The notes: a model not told the origin generated them from the sequence alone. A DNA stretch of 64,000 nt from Roseitranquillus sp963749675 (GCA_963749675.1 CAVVNT010000010.1:1132431-1196430), one strand, 5' to 3'. Counted from the first letter of the stretch, positions 8,623 to 22,260 are shown. A program made the numbers and translations.

Positions 8623-9699
8623 GTGACGACGACCCTGAAAGTCTTGCTCACTCTGGCTGTCGTCGCCGTCGCTGCGGCGGGCGGGCTGTTCGGTGCCGAG
8701 TATCTGGCGTCCTCGCGCGACCCGCAGGCGCAGGGGGTCGCGGGCGGGCAGGCCGTGCGGGTCGGCGTCGCCGCGCTCGAAAGCCGGACCATCGAGGACG
8801 CGGTGACCTCGGTGGGCACCATGCGGCCAGTCCGCTCGATCGAGCTGGTCCCGACCGAGGCGGGCCGCGTGACCGAGGTACCCGTGACCTCGGGTCAGGA
8901 AGTCGAGGCGGGCGACGTGATCGTTCAACTCGACGACCGGGCCGCGCTGGCAGAGGCCGAGGCGGTTCTTTCTGCTGCCGAGCAGGAGTTCCGGCGGGTC
9001 GAGGAACTGGCCGAAAGCAACACTGCCGCCGAAGCGCAGCTGGAGGACGCCCGCGCCGCCTACCGACAGGCCCAGGCTGGCGTCGACAGCGCCCGCGAGG
9101 CGCTCGACGATCGCCTTGTGACCGCGTCCTTCGCCGGCACGCTCGGGCTGATCGACACCGAGCCAGGCGCCTACCTCGACGCCAGCACGCCGATCACCCG
9201 GCTGTCCGATCTGACCGCGGTCGAGGTCGCGTTCTCGGTTCCCGAGCGCTACTTCCGGCGGGTCGAGCCGCGCCAGACCGTCTACGTCACCACGCCGGCC
9301 TACGGAGAAACCGAGTTCGAAGGCAGTGTCACCGTCAGGGCGCCGGAGATCGACCTCGCTTCCCGCAGCTTCGACATCCGGGCCAGGATCGACAACCCCG
9401 ACGGCCAATTGGTGGGGGGCATGTTCGCCGACGCGCGCCTGGTCCTCGGCACTTACGAGGGTCACGCCGTCCCTGACGACGCCATCATCAGCGAAGGCCT
9501 GACGAGCTATGTCTTTACCGTCGTGGACGGGACCGCGCGGCGGACGGAGGTCGAGACCGGGGCGTCCATCGGCTCGCTGACCGAGGTGCGGGGCGAACTT
9601 TCGGCCGATGCGCAGGTCGTGGTCGCGGGATGGGACGACCTGGCAGACGGCGACGCGGTGGAGATCGTCGAGGATGTCGCGGGCGAAGGCCTCCAATGA
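8623..9699 (+). CDS. RND efflux pump, periplasmic adaptor subunit
   Basis: Membrane-fusion protein linking an RND pump to an outer-membrane channel. The 358-residue product has an N-terminal membrane anchor (residues 5-25), a lipoyl-like half-motif (GRVTEVPVTSGQEVEAGDVIVQLD), an alpha-hairpin (AEAEAVLSAAEQEF to DSAREALDD), and a beta-barrel domain from SFAGTLGLIDTEPG. The GTG start follows a possible ATG-led leader. It overlaps the RND permease by four bases (ATGA). The substrate cannot be deduced. Confidence 0.88.
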   Translation: MTTTLKVLLTLAVVAVAAAGGLFGAEYLASSRDPQAQGVAGGQAVRVGVAALESRTIEDAVTSVGTMRPVRSIELVPTEAGRVTEVPVTSGQEVEAGDVIVQLDDRAALAEAEAVLSAAEQEFRRVEELAESNTAAEAQLEDARAAYRQAQAGVDSAREALDDRLVTASFAGTLGLIDTEPGAYLDASTPITRLSDLTAVEVAFSVPERYFRRVEPRQTVYVTTPAYGETEFEGSVTVRAPEIDLASRSFDIRARIDNPDGQLVGGMFADARLVLGTYEGHAVPDDAIISEGLTSYVFTVVDGTARRTEVETGASIGSLTEVRGELSADAQVVVAGWDDLADGDAVEIVEDVAGEGLQ

Positions 9700-12600
9700 C
9701 CCTGCCCGATATCTGCGTCCGCCGCCCCGTCCTCGCCACGGTGATCTCGATCCTGATCGTCGTGCTCGGTATCGCGGGGCTGACCCGGATGCCGGTGCGG
9801 GAACTGCCGAACACCAGTTCGGCTGAGGTCACGGTCAGTGTTCCCTACACCGGCGCGAGCCCCGGCGTGGTGGACAGCGAACTGGCGAATGTGATCGAGG
9901 GTGCGATCTCGACCGTCGCCGGCATCGACCGTATTTCGACCGAGTCCGAACTCGGGGGCCTTCGCACCGTCATCAACTTCCGACAGGGCCTTGACATCGA
10001 TCGGGCGGCGTCGGACGTGCGCGCCGCTGTGCAGGGAGTGGCGGGCGATCTGCCGGAAGAGGCCGAGGAGCCCGAGGTCGCGAAGAACGACAGCCAAAGC
10101 GACCCGATCATCTGGATGACGATGACGTCGGACACCCTGTCGCCGCCCGAACTCACTGACTACGCCGACCGCTTCGTCACCGACCGGCTCGAGACGCTCG
10201 AAGGCGTTGCGGCGGTCCAGATCTACGGTGACCGCCCCTACGCGATGCGTGTCTGGCTCGATCCCCCGGCGATGGCCGCGCGCGGCATCACCGCGAACGA
10301 CATCGCCGGGGTGCTTCGGAACAACAACCTCGAACTGCCGGCAGGCCAGATCGAGAGCGAATCCCGCACCTATCTCCTTCGCACCGAAACCCGGCTGTCC
10401 TCGGTCGAGGCGTTCGAGGGTCTGATCGTCGCCGACACCGAGTCAGGCCGCGTCACGCTCGGCGACGTCGCCCGCATCGAGATCGGGACCGAGAGCGACG
10501 ACAGCCACTTTCGCGCCAACGGCGAGTCCGCCATCGGTCTCGGCGTCCTCCGGCAATCTTCGGCCAATACCCTGTCCATCTCGGCCGCCGTGAACGACGA
10601 AGTCGAGGCGATTTCGTCGGCGCTTCCGGGTGGCACCCAGCTTCGGATCTCGTCGGACGACGCCGACTTCATCCGAAACTCGATCCGGCAGGTTCTGACG
10701 ACGCTCGCCATCTCGGTGGCGATCGTGGTCGCGGTGATCTACCTCTTCCTCACCTCCGTCCGCGCGACCGTCGTGCCGGCTGTGACGATTCCCATCGCGC
10801 TTCTTGGCGCCTGCGCGGGGATTGCGGTCGTTGGCTTCTCGGTCAACATCCTGACACTCTTCGCGCTGATCCTCGCCATCGGCCTCGTGGTGGACGACGC
10901 CATCGTTGTGCTCGAGAACATCGAGCGGCGGATGGAAGAAGGTGACGACCCGAAGCAGGCCGCGCGCGCCGGCGCGAACCAGGTGTTCTTCGCCGTCGTG
11001 TCGACTTCGGCCGTCCTGATCTCGGTCTTCGTGCCGCTGTCGCTCTTGCAGGGCGAGATCGGCAAGCTCTTCCGCGAGTTCGGCATCACGCTGGCGATCG
11101 CCGTGGCGCTGTCGACATTCGTGGCGCTCTCGCTCTGTCCGGTGATCGCGAGCCTCGTGCTGAAGCCAAGGATGAACGAGGGCCGCTTCGCGCGGATCGT
11201 CCACGGCGCGACGCGGCGGCTGTCGAGGGGTTACCGCGTCATGCTGACGCGCGCGATCAGCGCACCGCTGGTCGTCCTCGCCGTAGCCGCAGCACTCACG
11301 GGGATGTCGTGGACGCTCTACCAGGATCTGCCGTCGCAGCTGACCCCGGATGAGGACCGCGGCATCTTCTTCGTCTCCATCGAGGCGCCGGCCGGCTCGG
11401 CGCTCGGCCTCACCGACGCCGCCGTGACCCAGGTCGAGGGCCTGATCGCGCCCTATCGGGAAGATGGCGTGGTCGACGACGTAATCTCCATCGTGGGCCA
11501 GTACGGCGAGACCGGCCGCGCCTTCGTCGTCGCGATCATGGCGCCGTGGGGCGAGCGCGAGATGGGCCCGCGCGAGGTGGTCTCGGAACTTCGGCCGAAG
11601 TTCGCGACAGATCACGCTGGCGAGCGTCCGCAGCTTCGCGCCCTCGGGCCTCGACGCCGGGTCCGGCTCGGGGCTCGAAGTCATCGTCACCGCGCCGAGC
11701 TTCGAGGCGGTCGCCGACTACTCGAAGCAGATGGCCGACCGTCTGCGCGAGAACCCCGATGTCGTCGGTATCCGCCGCGCCTACGAGCCGAACACACCGG
11801 GCTACGACATCGGCGTGAACCGCTCTGTCGCCCGCGACATCGGCATCGATTCGCGCGCGATCTCGGACGCCGTCCGGACCTTCTTCGCGTCGGCCGAGGT
11901 GACCGAGTTCATCTCGCGCGACCGGCAGTATCCGGTGATCCTGCAGGCGCCCGACGATCGCAGGGCGGAAGCAGAGGATCTGCGCGGGCTGAACGTCCGT
12001 ACCGCGAGCGGAGAACTCGTGCCCCTCGACGGCCTCGTGACGCTCGAGCGGCGGGCGTCGGTCAGCGCCTACAACCGCTTCAACCGCCAGCCTTCGGTCG
12101 AGATCTCGGCGTCTCTCGCCGACGGTGTCGATCTGGGGACGGCCATCGCGACGGTGGAGCGCCTCGCGGACGAGTTGCCGGACGACATGGGGGTCTCCTT
12201 CGGCGGGCAGGCCGAGAGCTTCCAGGAGACCTCCGGCGGCATGGCGACGACCTTCGCTCTGGCACTGCTCGTGGTCTTCCTCGTCCTCGCCGCGCAGTTC
12301 GAGAGCTTCATTCAGCCCATCGTGATCCTGCTGTCGGTGCCGCTTGCCGTGGCCGGCGCGCTGCTGACGCTTCTCGCACTCGGCGAGGCGGTGAACATCT
12401 ACACCCAAGTGGGCATGGTGATGCTGATCGGGCTGATGGCGAAGAACGGCATTCTCATCGTGGAATTTGCCAATCAGCTTCGCGAGCAGGGAAAAAGCGT
12501 GCGCGACGCGGTGGTCGAGGCGTCTGTCGTACGCCTCCGCCCGATCCTGATGACGGTGATGTCAACTGTCTTGGGCGCAGTCCCGCTGATCCTGTCGAGC

Positions 12601-12756
12601 GGCGCAGGGGCGGAGAGCCGCTTCTCCATCGGCGTCGTCATCATCGGCGGCTTTCTCGGCGCATCGATCCTGACGCTGTTCCTGACCCCGGTCCTTTACG
12701 ACCTCTTGCAGCGCGACAGGGCGACGGCCGGCGGCGGAGTGCCCCAAGAAGGCTGA
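9696..12756 (+). pseudogene. RND efflux permease, one frameshift
   Basis: Inner-membrane proton/drug antiporter of the AcrB/MexF type, partner of the preceding adaptor. Residues 1-30 read MTLPDICVRRPVLATVISIL, and the TM4 aspartate pair is visible in LVVDDAIVVLENIERR. The frame breaks at about 11608: coding moves to the +1 frame (QITLASVRSFAPSG, then MADRLRENPDVVG) and continues to 12756 with GMVMLIGLMAKNGILIVEFA near the C-terminal membrane bundle. One extra base (the A in GCGACAG) explains the shift. Without it the gene would encode about 1019 residues, normal for the family. Confidence 0.88.
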
Positions 12757-12831
12757 TCCGAGTGCCTAAATGTCTGCCACGCTCATTGGCATGGCTTCGC
12801 GAGTTGGCGGCGAGGACCTTAAAAGCAAATG

Positions 12832-13188
12832 TCAGGCCTTGATGCAGGCGGTCGCGACGAGGGCGCGCAGAAGGGCGGCGCTGACGGTCGGAGCGTTGCC
12901 ATGGCCGATCACCGCGTCATCGTCGTCGCTGCCCGACGATCGCAGCGAACAGTGCCAGTGCCCGTCGGGCTCGGTCGCGGTGCCGCGCAGAGTGACTGTC
13001 CAGCCGGGCAGGCAGTGGTCCACGAGCCGCAGCACGGCCTCGGTCGAATCGGAGAGCCGTTCGGGATGCATGGGCGCGCGCGGAAAAATCTTCCGCATCT
13101 CCTCGGCAGCGTCCCTGAGCAGGTCCTCGTCGACGTCTTCCGCCGCTTCGACCCGCACCTTAAGGGCGTTTAGTGCCTCGCTGCTCAT
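12832..13188 (-). CDS. Conserved hypothetical protein
   Basis: Protein of 118 residues from the ATG at 13188, which is preceded by GGAGGGA at seven bases. The N-terminal half is acidic and helical (DVDEDLLRDAAEEMRKIFPRAP). The C-terminal half reads GWTVTLRGTATEPDGHWHCSL then a run of SSGSDDDD and NAPTVSAALLRALVATA, reminiscent of small phage-type ABA-sandwich proteins. No function can be named. It lies between the RND pump and divergent ppsA. Confidence 0.65.
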   Translation of the reverse strand: MSSEALNALKVRVEAAEDVDEDLLRDAAEEMRKIFPRAPMHPERLSDSTEAVLRLVDHCLPGWTVTLRGTATEPDGHWHCSLRSSGSDDDDAVIGHGNAPTVSAALLRALVATACIKA

Positions 13189-13313
13189 CGCAGTCCCTCC
13201 ATACGCTGCTCGGTAAGTAGATATCTCCACATCAGGTCACGGCTTTGACTGAGGTCAATCCCTTCGAGGGCGTCTTCGGTGGAACTTGCGTGCAGGCAAG
13301 AGGAGGCAGCGAC

Positions 13314-15711
13314 ATGGGCGTCGACAACCGGAACGTCATCTGGTTCGAGGAACTCGCGCGGGGGGACGTCGCGCTCGTTGGCGGCAAGAACAGCTCCCTT
13401 GGCGAAATGGTGCAGAAGCTGGGCGCCCGGGGGATTCGGGTTCCGCCGGGTTTCGCGTCGACCGCAGATGCCTATCGCGCGTACCTCACGGCGAACGACC
13501 TCGACGGTCTGATTGGCGAGACGCTGTCTCGGCTGCAGTCGGGCGCCATCACCCTGCACCAAGCTGGGACGCGCATCCGCGAAGCTATCGCGGCGGGCGA
13601 TTGGCCTGACCGCATCCGGGCGGACATGGCCGAGAGCTACGCCGAACTCTGCAGGCGCGCCGGGATCGCGGACGTTCCGGTTGCGGTCCGTTCCTCGGCC
13701 ACGGCCGAGGATCTGCCGGATGCGAGCTTTGCCGGGCAGCAGGAGACTTTCCTCAACGTCCGGGGCGAGGCGGCGCTCCTGCAGGCGTGCCGGCGGTGCT
13801 ATGCCTCGCTCTTCACCGACCGGGCGATCAGCTATCGCGAGGCGAAGGGATTCGAGCACCAGAAGGTCGCGCTGTCGATCGGAGTGCAGCGGATGGTGCG
13901 CTCCGACATCGGCGGCTCGGGCGTGATGTTCTCGCTCGACACCGAGTCGGGGTTCGACAAGGTGGTGCTGATCAACGCCGCCTGGGGACTTGGCGAAAAC
14001 GTCGTCCAGGGGGCCGTCAGTCCTGACGAGTACGAGGTCTACAAGCCGTTCCTCGGCCGCGACGGCGTGCGGCCGATCATCGAGAAAGCGCGCGGCGCCA
14101 AGGAGATCAAGATGATCTACGGTGGCGAAGGGCAAGGGGAAACGCGGAACGTGCCCACCTCCAAGGCCGAGCGGGTGGCGTTCGTCCTGCCGGACGACGA
14201 CATCCTGGAACTCGCGCGGATGGCGGTAACGATCGAGGATCATTACGGCCAGCCAATGGACATGGAATGGGCGAAGGATGGTGAGACCGGCGAGCTGTTC
14301 ATCGTCCAGGCGCGGCCGGAGACGGTGCAGTCGCGCTCCGAGGTGGGCGCGCTGAAGTCATATACCGTCAAGCAGGCGGGTCCGGAGATCCTGCGCGGCC
14401 TCAGCGTCGGCGAGGCGGTGGCGGCCGGACGTATCTGCCTGATCGAGCACGCGCGCGACATCGACCGGTTCGTCGACGGCGCGATCCTCGTCACTTCAAC
14501 GACCGATCCAGATTGGGTGCCGATCATGAAGCGCGCCGCGGCGATCGTCACCGACCACGGCGGCCGGACCAGCCACGCCGCCATCGTCAGCCGCGAGCTC
14601 GGCCTGCCGGCGATCGTCGGCACCGGGACCGCAACGCATGTCCTTCACGACGGGCAGGACGTCACCGTGAACTGCTCCGGCGGTGACGAGGGAACGGTCC
14701 ACGAGGGCATCGCCGACTACGAGATCGAGGAACTCAAGCTGGACGACATCCCCCAGACACGCACGCGGGTGATGCTGAACCTTGCCAACCCCTCTGCCGC
14801 GATGCGCTGGTGGCGGCTGCCGGCGGACGGAGTGGGTCTTGCGAGGATGGAGTTCGTCGTGAACTCGGCCGTCCAGATCCATCCGATGGCGCTTGTCAGG
14901 TTCGACGGATTGAAGGACCAGGAAGCGAAGAGGAAGATCGCGCGATCTGACGCGTGGCTACGATGACAAGCCGCAATATTTCGTCGACACACTGGCGCGC
15001 GGACTGAGCAGGATCGCCGCCGTGGCCTATCCGCACCCGGTCATCGTTCGAATGAGCGACTTCAAGACCAACGAATATGCCGAGCTGCTGGGAGGTCACG
15101 AGTTCGAGCCCAAGGAAGAGAACCCGATGATCGGTTTCCGCGGCGCCTCGCGGTACTACTCGCCGCTCTACCGCGAAGGGTTCGCGCTCGAGTGCCGGGC
15201 GATAGCGAAGCTGCGCGGCGAACTCGGGTTCGACAACGTCGTCGTCATGATCCCATTCTGCCGCACGCCAGAGGAGGCGGACCGGGTTCTCGAGGTCATG
15301 GGCGAGGCCGGGCTCGCGCGTGGCCGCGACGGCTTGCAGGTTTACGTCATGGGCGAGATCCCGTCGAACGTGATCCTGGCATCGGACTTCGCGCAAAGGT
15401 TCGACGGCTTCTCGATCGGGTCGAACGACCTGACGCAACTGACTCTCGGCGTCGACCGCGACTCGGAACAGCTGGCCGAGCTCTTCTCCGAGGCGAACCC
15501 GGCGGTCATCTGGATGATCGAGACGCTGATCGCTCGCGCCCACGAGGCTGGGGCAAAGGTCGGCCTATGCGGCCAGGCCCCGAGCAACGATCCGAAGTTC
15601 GCACGCCTGCTGGTGCGGGCGGGGATCGACTCTGTCTCGGTGACACCGGACAGCTTCGTCGCCGTGAAGCGCAACGTAGCCGAGGCGGAGAAGGCGGCCA
15701 GCGCCACCTAG
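13314..15711 (+). pseudogene. ppsA: Phosphoenolpyruvate synthase, one frameshift
   Basis: Converts pyruvate and ATP to phosphoenolpyruvate, AMP and phosphate for gluconeogenesis. The start at 13314 has AGGAGG seven bases upstream. Domains in order: N-terminal ATP-grasp (GGKNSSLGEMV, VRSSATAEDLPDASFAGQQE), the phospho-histidine swivel domain (TDHGGRTSHAAIVSREL), and a C-terminal PEP/pyruvate TIM barrel (NPMIGFRGASRYY, and catalytic Cys in GLCGQAPSND). The frame breaks near 14942: after KIAR the homology resumes as LTRGYDDKPQYFVD in the next frame, explained by one extra C. The repaired length is about 798 residues, normal for PpsA. Confidence 0.9.
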
Positions 15712-15796
15712 ACCCAAGTCGTCCGCTGTTCATGGCGCGCCGCGGTTTTCTTCCGGGACCGAGGGGCCATGCCCGATCCAGGTACGCCGCGAACCT

Positions 15797-17788
15797 CTAG
15801 GCGACGGAGATCTTGCTGGCCTCCTTTCGTCGGTTGGCCGCGTAGTTCGCCGCAAAAAGAAGGGTTGTCGCCGCGGCGCCGACCGCTTCGATCGGCATGG
15901 ATGGCCAGAACATCGCGACCGTTGTTGCGGCCGCGACCACCCTTTGCCAATGCGCCACCGGGGCGAAGAGATACCCTTCGATCGCGGCGGCGAAGGCCGT
16001 CAGCGCGAGGATCGCGAGCAGGCCGTTCCAGAGAACCAGAGGCAGCGGACCGCCAATGATGATCGGCTCGTTGAAGACCATGAAGAGCGGGATGAGGTAG
16101 AGGCCCTTGGCATACTTCCACGCCTGCACCGACGTCTCCATCGGGCGCGAGCCAGCGATCGCCGCACCTGCGAACCCCGCCAGCGCCACGGGCGGAGTGA
16201 CGTTCGAGTCCTGGCTCCACCAGAAGACCACGAGGTGCGAGATGAGAAGCGGAATCCCGAACTCCTCCGTCAGCGCCGGACCGACGAGGATGATGAGGAC
16301 GATGTAGGCCGCCGTCACCGGCAGGCCCATGCCGAGGATGAGGCTCGCGATGACGACGAGCAGCAGTGCCAAAAGGAGGTTGCCGCCGGAGAACGCGAGC
16401 ATCATGGCTGAGAATTTCAGCCCGAGGCCTGTCAGGCCCACCACGCCGACGATGACACCGGCCACGGCGCAGGCCACCGATACCGCGACCGCGTTCCGGG
16501 CGCCGAGCTCCAGAGCCTCGAGGGTCTTCATCACTCCCGCCCGCGCCAGGGCGACGGCTGCCGCGATGGTCGGCCCCTCGGCCACAAACCGGATCAACGC
16601 CCGCAGGACCGCCGAGGCGATGACGGCGATGATGGCGTAAAAGCCGACGCGCATCGGCGAGTAGCCGGAGACGAGCAGCCAGATCAGTGCGATCAGCGGC
16701 AGCAGGAAGTGCCAGCCCTCCCGCAAGACATTGCGAACCCGTGGCAGTTCGGACGTCGGAATGCCGGTCAGCCCCTGCTTCACGGCCGCGATGTGGACCA
16801 GGAGGTAGACGGTGCCGAAGTAGAGAATCGCCGGGAATATCGAAACCAGAACGATGTCGATGTACGGGGTCCGCGTCAGCTCGCTCATCAGGAAGGCACC
16901 CGCGCCCATCAGCGGCGGCATGATCTGCCCTCCGGTCGAGGCCGCGGCCTCGATACCGCCCGCCTGCGCCGGTCGGTAGCCGAGCCGCTTCATCAGGGGA
17001 ATGGTGAAGGCGCCGGTGGTGACGACGTTGGCGATGGCGCTTCCGCTGATCGAGCCCATGCCGGCGGAGGCGATGACCGCCGCCTTGGCCGGCCCGCCCC
17101 GCTGCCGCCCCGTCGTCGCGTAGGCCAGGTCGATGAAGAACTTGCCCGCGCCGGTGACCTCCAGAAAAGCCCCGAACAGCACGAAGACGAAAATGAAGGT
17201 CGCCGCCACGCCCAATGGGATGCCGTAGATGCCCTCGGCCCCCAGCGTGAGCTGGCTCGCCAGCCGGTCCAGGGAGTATCCGCGGTGGTTCAGGATCCCT
17301 GGCAGCCAATCGGCGAGGAACGGAAGCTCTCCGCGGTTGCCCGCGAAGGCGTAGACGATGAAGACCGCTCCGATGACCGTCATGACGAGGCCGATGGCGC
17401 GCCGCGACGCCTCCAGCACGAGGATTGTTGTGATGATCCCAACCGCCACGTCCTGCGTCCGTGGAAAGATCGCGTTGGCGATCGCGTCGATGTTCGCGGG
17501 CACCCAGTAGCCCACGAGGACGCCGCCGAGGACGAGCGGACCATCGATGGCCCAGCCGATCACCCCGCGGGGCCGGGGCCCGGTGACCGGAAAGATGAGA
17601 AAGCACAGGACAAGGATGAAGCCGAGATGAATCGGCCTCTGATAAAAGAGACCGAGCGGCTGGATCCCGGCGGCGTAGAGCTGGAAGAGCGAGAGCGCTA
17701 TCCCGATGACCGCGATCGCGCGGGACACGACCGCCGGCTGTTTCGCATCTTTCGTGCCGGTCGCCTCCGGTTCGCGCGCATCGCTCAT
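15797..17788 (-). CDS. TRAP transporter, fused 4TM-12TM permease
   Basis: Large membrane subunit of a TAXI-type tripartite transporter, driven by an ion gradient. The 663-residue protein begins with a small DctQ-like part (four hydrophobic segments within residues 25-150) and continues with the DctM-like 12-segment part, including SGSAIANVVTTGAFTIPLMKR and AASTGGQIMPPLMGAGAFLM. It is the last gene of a three-gene operon behind the binding protein and DUF1850 gene, five bases after the latter. The substrate is unknown; this class has been linked to glutamate-like or other organic acids. Confidence 0.93.
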   Translation of the reverse strand: MSDAREPEATGTKDAKQPAVVSRAIAVIGIALSLFQLYAAGIQPLGLFYQRPIHLGFILVLCFLIFPVTGPRPRGVIGWAIDGPLVLGGVLVGYWVPANIDAIANAIFPRTQDVAVGIITTILVLEASRRAIGLVMTVIGAVFIVYAFAGNRGELPFLADWLPGILNHRGYSLDRLASQLTLGAEGIYGIPLGVAATFIFVFVLFGAFLEVTGAGKFFIDLAYATTGRQRGGPAKAAVIASAGMGSISGSAIANVVTTGAFTIPLMKRLGYRPAQAGGIEAAASTGGQIMPPLMGAGAFLMSELTRTPYIDIVLVSIFPAILYFGTVYLLVHIAAVKQGLTGIPTSELPRVRNVLREGWHFLLPLIALIWLLVSGYSPMRVGFYAIIAVIASAVLRALIRFVAEGPTIAAAVALARAGVMKTLEALELGARNAVAVSVACAVAGVIVGVVGLTGLGLKFSAMMLAFSGGNLLLALLLVVIASLILGMGLPVTAAYIVLIILVGPALTEEFGIPLLISHLVVFWWSQDSNVTPPVALAGFAGAAIAGSRPMETSVQAWKYAKGLYLIPLFMVFNEPIIIGGPLPLVLWNGLLAILALTAFAAAIEGYLFAPVAHWQRVVAAATTVAMFWPSMPIEAVGAAATTLLFAANYAANRRKEASKISVA

Positions 17789-17793
17789 TCACG

Positions 17794-18249
17794 CTACTCC
17801 AGGGCGATCCAGACGCGCTGATGCGCGGCGCACGCCGACAGGGAGACTTCGGCGTGCTCGGTGCGCAACCGATGATCCACCGCCATGGTGCCTGGTCGAA
17901 GGGCGTATTCATCGCCTGGAACGGGCTCTTCGATATCGAGGATCCAGTAGCCACCTGCGTCGTCGGACACCTGCCGCCCCCGGCCCGGAATGTGTCCCAG
18001 GCCTGCGGCGAAGTCCGGCTGGTGCGACCTCACGAGGACCATCCGACCATTTCGGTCTTCATAGCAGTCCTCGACCTCGAAGCCCTGCACCGAGTGGCGC
18101 CAGAGCACGCACCAACCGGAACCCTCAAGGAGGCGCAGACGGGCGATCTCGGTCCCGTCGTCAAGCCGCGCAACGAGGTCGGCCGCACCAGCGGGCGCGG
18201 TCAGAAGCAGGAGGGCCAGCGACCCTCCCGCCAGGGAGGTGCGCATCAC
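17794..18249 (-). CDS. DUF1850 domain protein
   Basis: Exported protein of 151 residues with a signal peptide (hydrophobic residues 6-20, ending PAGAA). The core reads WCVLWRHSVQGFEVEDCYEDRNGRMVLVRSHQPDFAAGLGH, typical of DUF1850, a family usually found next to TAXI-TRAP permeases. It overlaps the binding-protein gene by four bases (ATGA) and precedes the permease by five. It may assist the transporter in the periplasm; its role is not established. Confidence 0.85.
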   Translation of the reverse strand: MMRTSLAGGSLALLLLTAPAGAADLVARLDDGTEIARLRLLEGSGWCVLWRHSVQGFEVEDCYEDRNGRMVLVRSHQPDFAAGLGHIPGRGRQVSDDAGGYWILDIEEPVPGDEYALRPGTMAVDHRLRTEHAEVSLSACAAHQRVWIALE

Positions 18250-19205
18250 TCCCGCAGGTCGTCGGGGATGTCCGCGTCCGTCTCCTCGTAGTAGCGGATC
18301 GCCCCGGGGTGCAGCGGCACGGGTGTCGCCGACATCGTGAACTCGATCGTGGTCTCGTTCGCCGCGGGATGCACGGCCTGCAACTCCCCGATGTTCTCGA
18401 ACATTGCCTTGGTGATCTGGTAGACGGTGTCCTCGTCCATCTCCGACGACACGACGAGCACGTTCGGTACGCCAACCGTCGCGACGTCCTCGTCCGCGCC
18501 CTCGTAGGTGCCGCCCGGCAGCGACAGGGCCGTGAAGGTCGGATCGGCTTCTTCGGCGGCCGCAACCTGCTCGTCGGTCAGCGAGATGATGCGGATGTCG
18601 TTGGTCGTGGCGAGGTTCAGGATCGACGATGTCGGGGCGCCGACGCTCCAGAACCCTGCATCGATGTCACCATTGGCGAGCGCGTCGGCGGTCTCGTTGA
18701 AGTTCAGCCGCTGCGCCGTGAAGTCGTCGAACGACATGCCGTTGGCCTCGAGCAGCGTCTGCGCGTTGACCTCCGTGCCCGACCCGGGCGCGCCCACCGA
18801 CACCCGCTTGCCGGCGAGGTCATCGATGAACTCGATGCCGGAATCCGCGGTCGTGACGATCTGCACCATGTTGGCATAGAGCGAGCCGATCGCTCGGATC
18901 ATCGGCAACTGCTGCCCGTCGAAGCGGCCGGTGCCCGCGTAGGCCTGCTGTACGGTGTCGGCGAGGGCGATGGCGAGGTCGGCGTCACCGGTGGCGATCA
19001 GGCCCATGTTCTCGACCGACGCACCCGTCACTTCGGCCGTCGCGCTCAGGCCTTCGACATGCTTGTTGATGACCTCGGCGAGGCCTCCGCCCATCGGGTA
19101 GTAGACGCCGCCAGTGCCGCCCGTGGCGACGGACAGCTGCGTCTGCGCCAAGGCCGGACCCGCGGCAAGCGCCGCGGCGATTGCGACTACACGAGTGAAT
19201 ATCAT
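18246..19205 (-). CDS. TAXI-family TRAP transporter solute-binding protein
   Basis: Periplasmic receptor of the TRAP transporter encoded downstream. The 319-residue product has a signal peptide ending in GPALA, then LSVATGGTGGVYYPMGGGLAE, the hallmark start of TAXI binding proteins. Other typical parts are TGASVENMGLIATGDADLAI and SVGAPGSGTEVNAQTLLEANG. It is the first gene of the operon. Confidence 0.93.
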   Translation of the reverse strand: MIFTRVVAIAAALAAGPALAQTQLSVATGGTGGVYYPMGGGLAEVINKHVEGLSATAEVTGASVENMGLIATGDADLAIALADTVQQAYAGTGRFDGQQLPMIRAIGSLYANMVQIVTTADSGIEFIDDLAGKRVSVGAPGSGTEVNAQTLLEANGMSFDDFTAQRLNFNETADALANGDIDAGFWSVGAPTSSILNLATTNDIRIISLTDEQVAAAEEADPTFTALSLPGGTYEGADEDVATVGVPNVLVVSSEMDEDTVYQITKAMFENIGELQAVHPAANETTIEFTMSATPVPLHPGAIRYYEETDADIPDDLRE

Positions 19206-19541
19206 GGATACCTCCCATTTTCAGTTTCGTCGGACCCTAGCCGCACTCCGGGAAGGTTGGAACCACCATCGCGGTCGTCCGTCGCTTGACAGGTGGCCGC
19301 CAGAACGGGTCTCGGCCGGGGCTGCTGGGGCAACGGCCTACGCTATGGTGCAGTCGACTGATGAGCGCACTGAGAGGCCGCAAACGCTCCCGGACTCGGA
19401 GCATATTTGCTTTCCGAGCGTTGCGCAGGGGCCCAGATGATCGAACTGAGAATGAAGCACGAGCGCCAATCGCCGGATCTGGTTGCCATTCCTGGCTCGC
19501 TACAGTGCCAGCCCAGCCGCGTGCCGTAGATCTCGCTGTTG
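19206..19541. other. Intergenic region upstream of the TRAP operon
   Basis: A stretch of 336 bases between the end of nadE and the TRAP binding protein, both on the minus strand. I see no gene in it. The TRAP promoter should lie here; GGGAGG just before the start at 19205 is its ribosome-binding site. No convincing terminator for nadE was found. Confidence 0.4.
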
Positions 19542-21608
<2,067 letters not shown>

Positions 21609-21612
<4 letters not shown>

Positions 21613-22060
21613 TCCAAGGCCTCCGCAAACATCTCGATCGCGACTCCCAGGCAGGCGAGTCGGACACCGCTGCGGCCTATCGGGCCGTAATGCGCCTCAC
21701 GATGCAACGTCTCCCGCCGTCGGCTTGCGCAGCCAAAGTGCACGAGCCCTTCTTCGGCGTCACCGGCGGGTCCTGCGAAGCCGGTCACGGAAAAGGCAAG
21801 GTCGGCGCCGGACCGCTCCAGCGCGCCCTCCGCCATCGCGAGCGCGACGGGCATCGAGACGGCGCCGTATTCGGCGAGCAGGTCTGCCGGAACTCCGAGC
21901 ATGTCGATCTTCGCCTTATCGGTGTACGAGACATAGCCGCGCTCGAAGGCATGAGAACACCCCTGCACGTCGGTCAGGAGCGAGGCGACCATCCCTCCGG
22001 TGTACTCTCTGCGGTCGCGAAGCTTCTCTCGAGTTCGCAGGCGCGTTCGAGCAGTTGCAT
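21609..22060 (-). pseudogene. pncC: CinA/PncC-type nicotinamide-nucleotide amidase, one frameshift
   Basis: Deamidates nicotinamide mononucleotide in NAD recycling. It is a stand-alone CinA C-terminal domain of about 150 residues. The N-terminal part MQLLERACELERSFATAES runs in one frame from the ATG at 22060; the rest (YTGGMVASLLTDVQGCSHAF, GAVSMPVALAMAEGALERSGADLAFSVTGFAGP) is in another. The break is near 22003, at the TAES-CTGG family motif, and fits one missing base. It overlaps nadE by four bases, so two NAD-metabolism genes are coupled, which supports both calls. Confidence 0.75.
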
Positions 22061-22260
22061 GATGTGTTTCTGCAGGTCCTCCGGAATCTGGGCTGTAAGC
22101 GTCTCGACGATAATCGCACCCGTTTGCTTTCTGGAGGCACAACTGCGCCGCGGCGAACCGGTTTCGACGACTGATGCTTTCGTAGGGTCGGCGAGGCTCC
22201 TGATGCCTCGCCAGGATCAGGGCGCAGTGGGGACGTTGTAGTACCAACACGCCGCAAGCG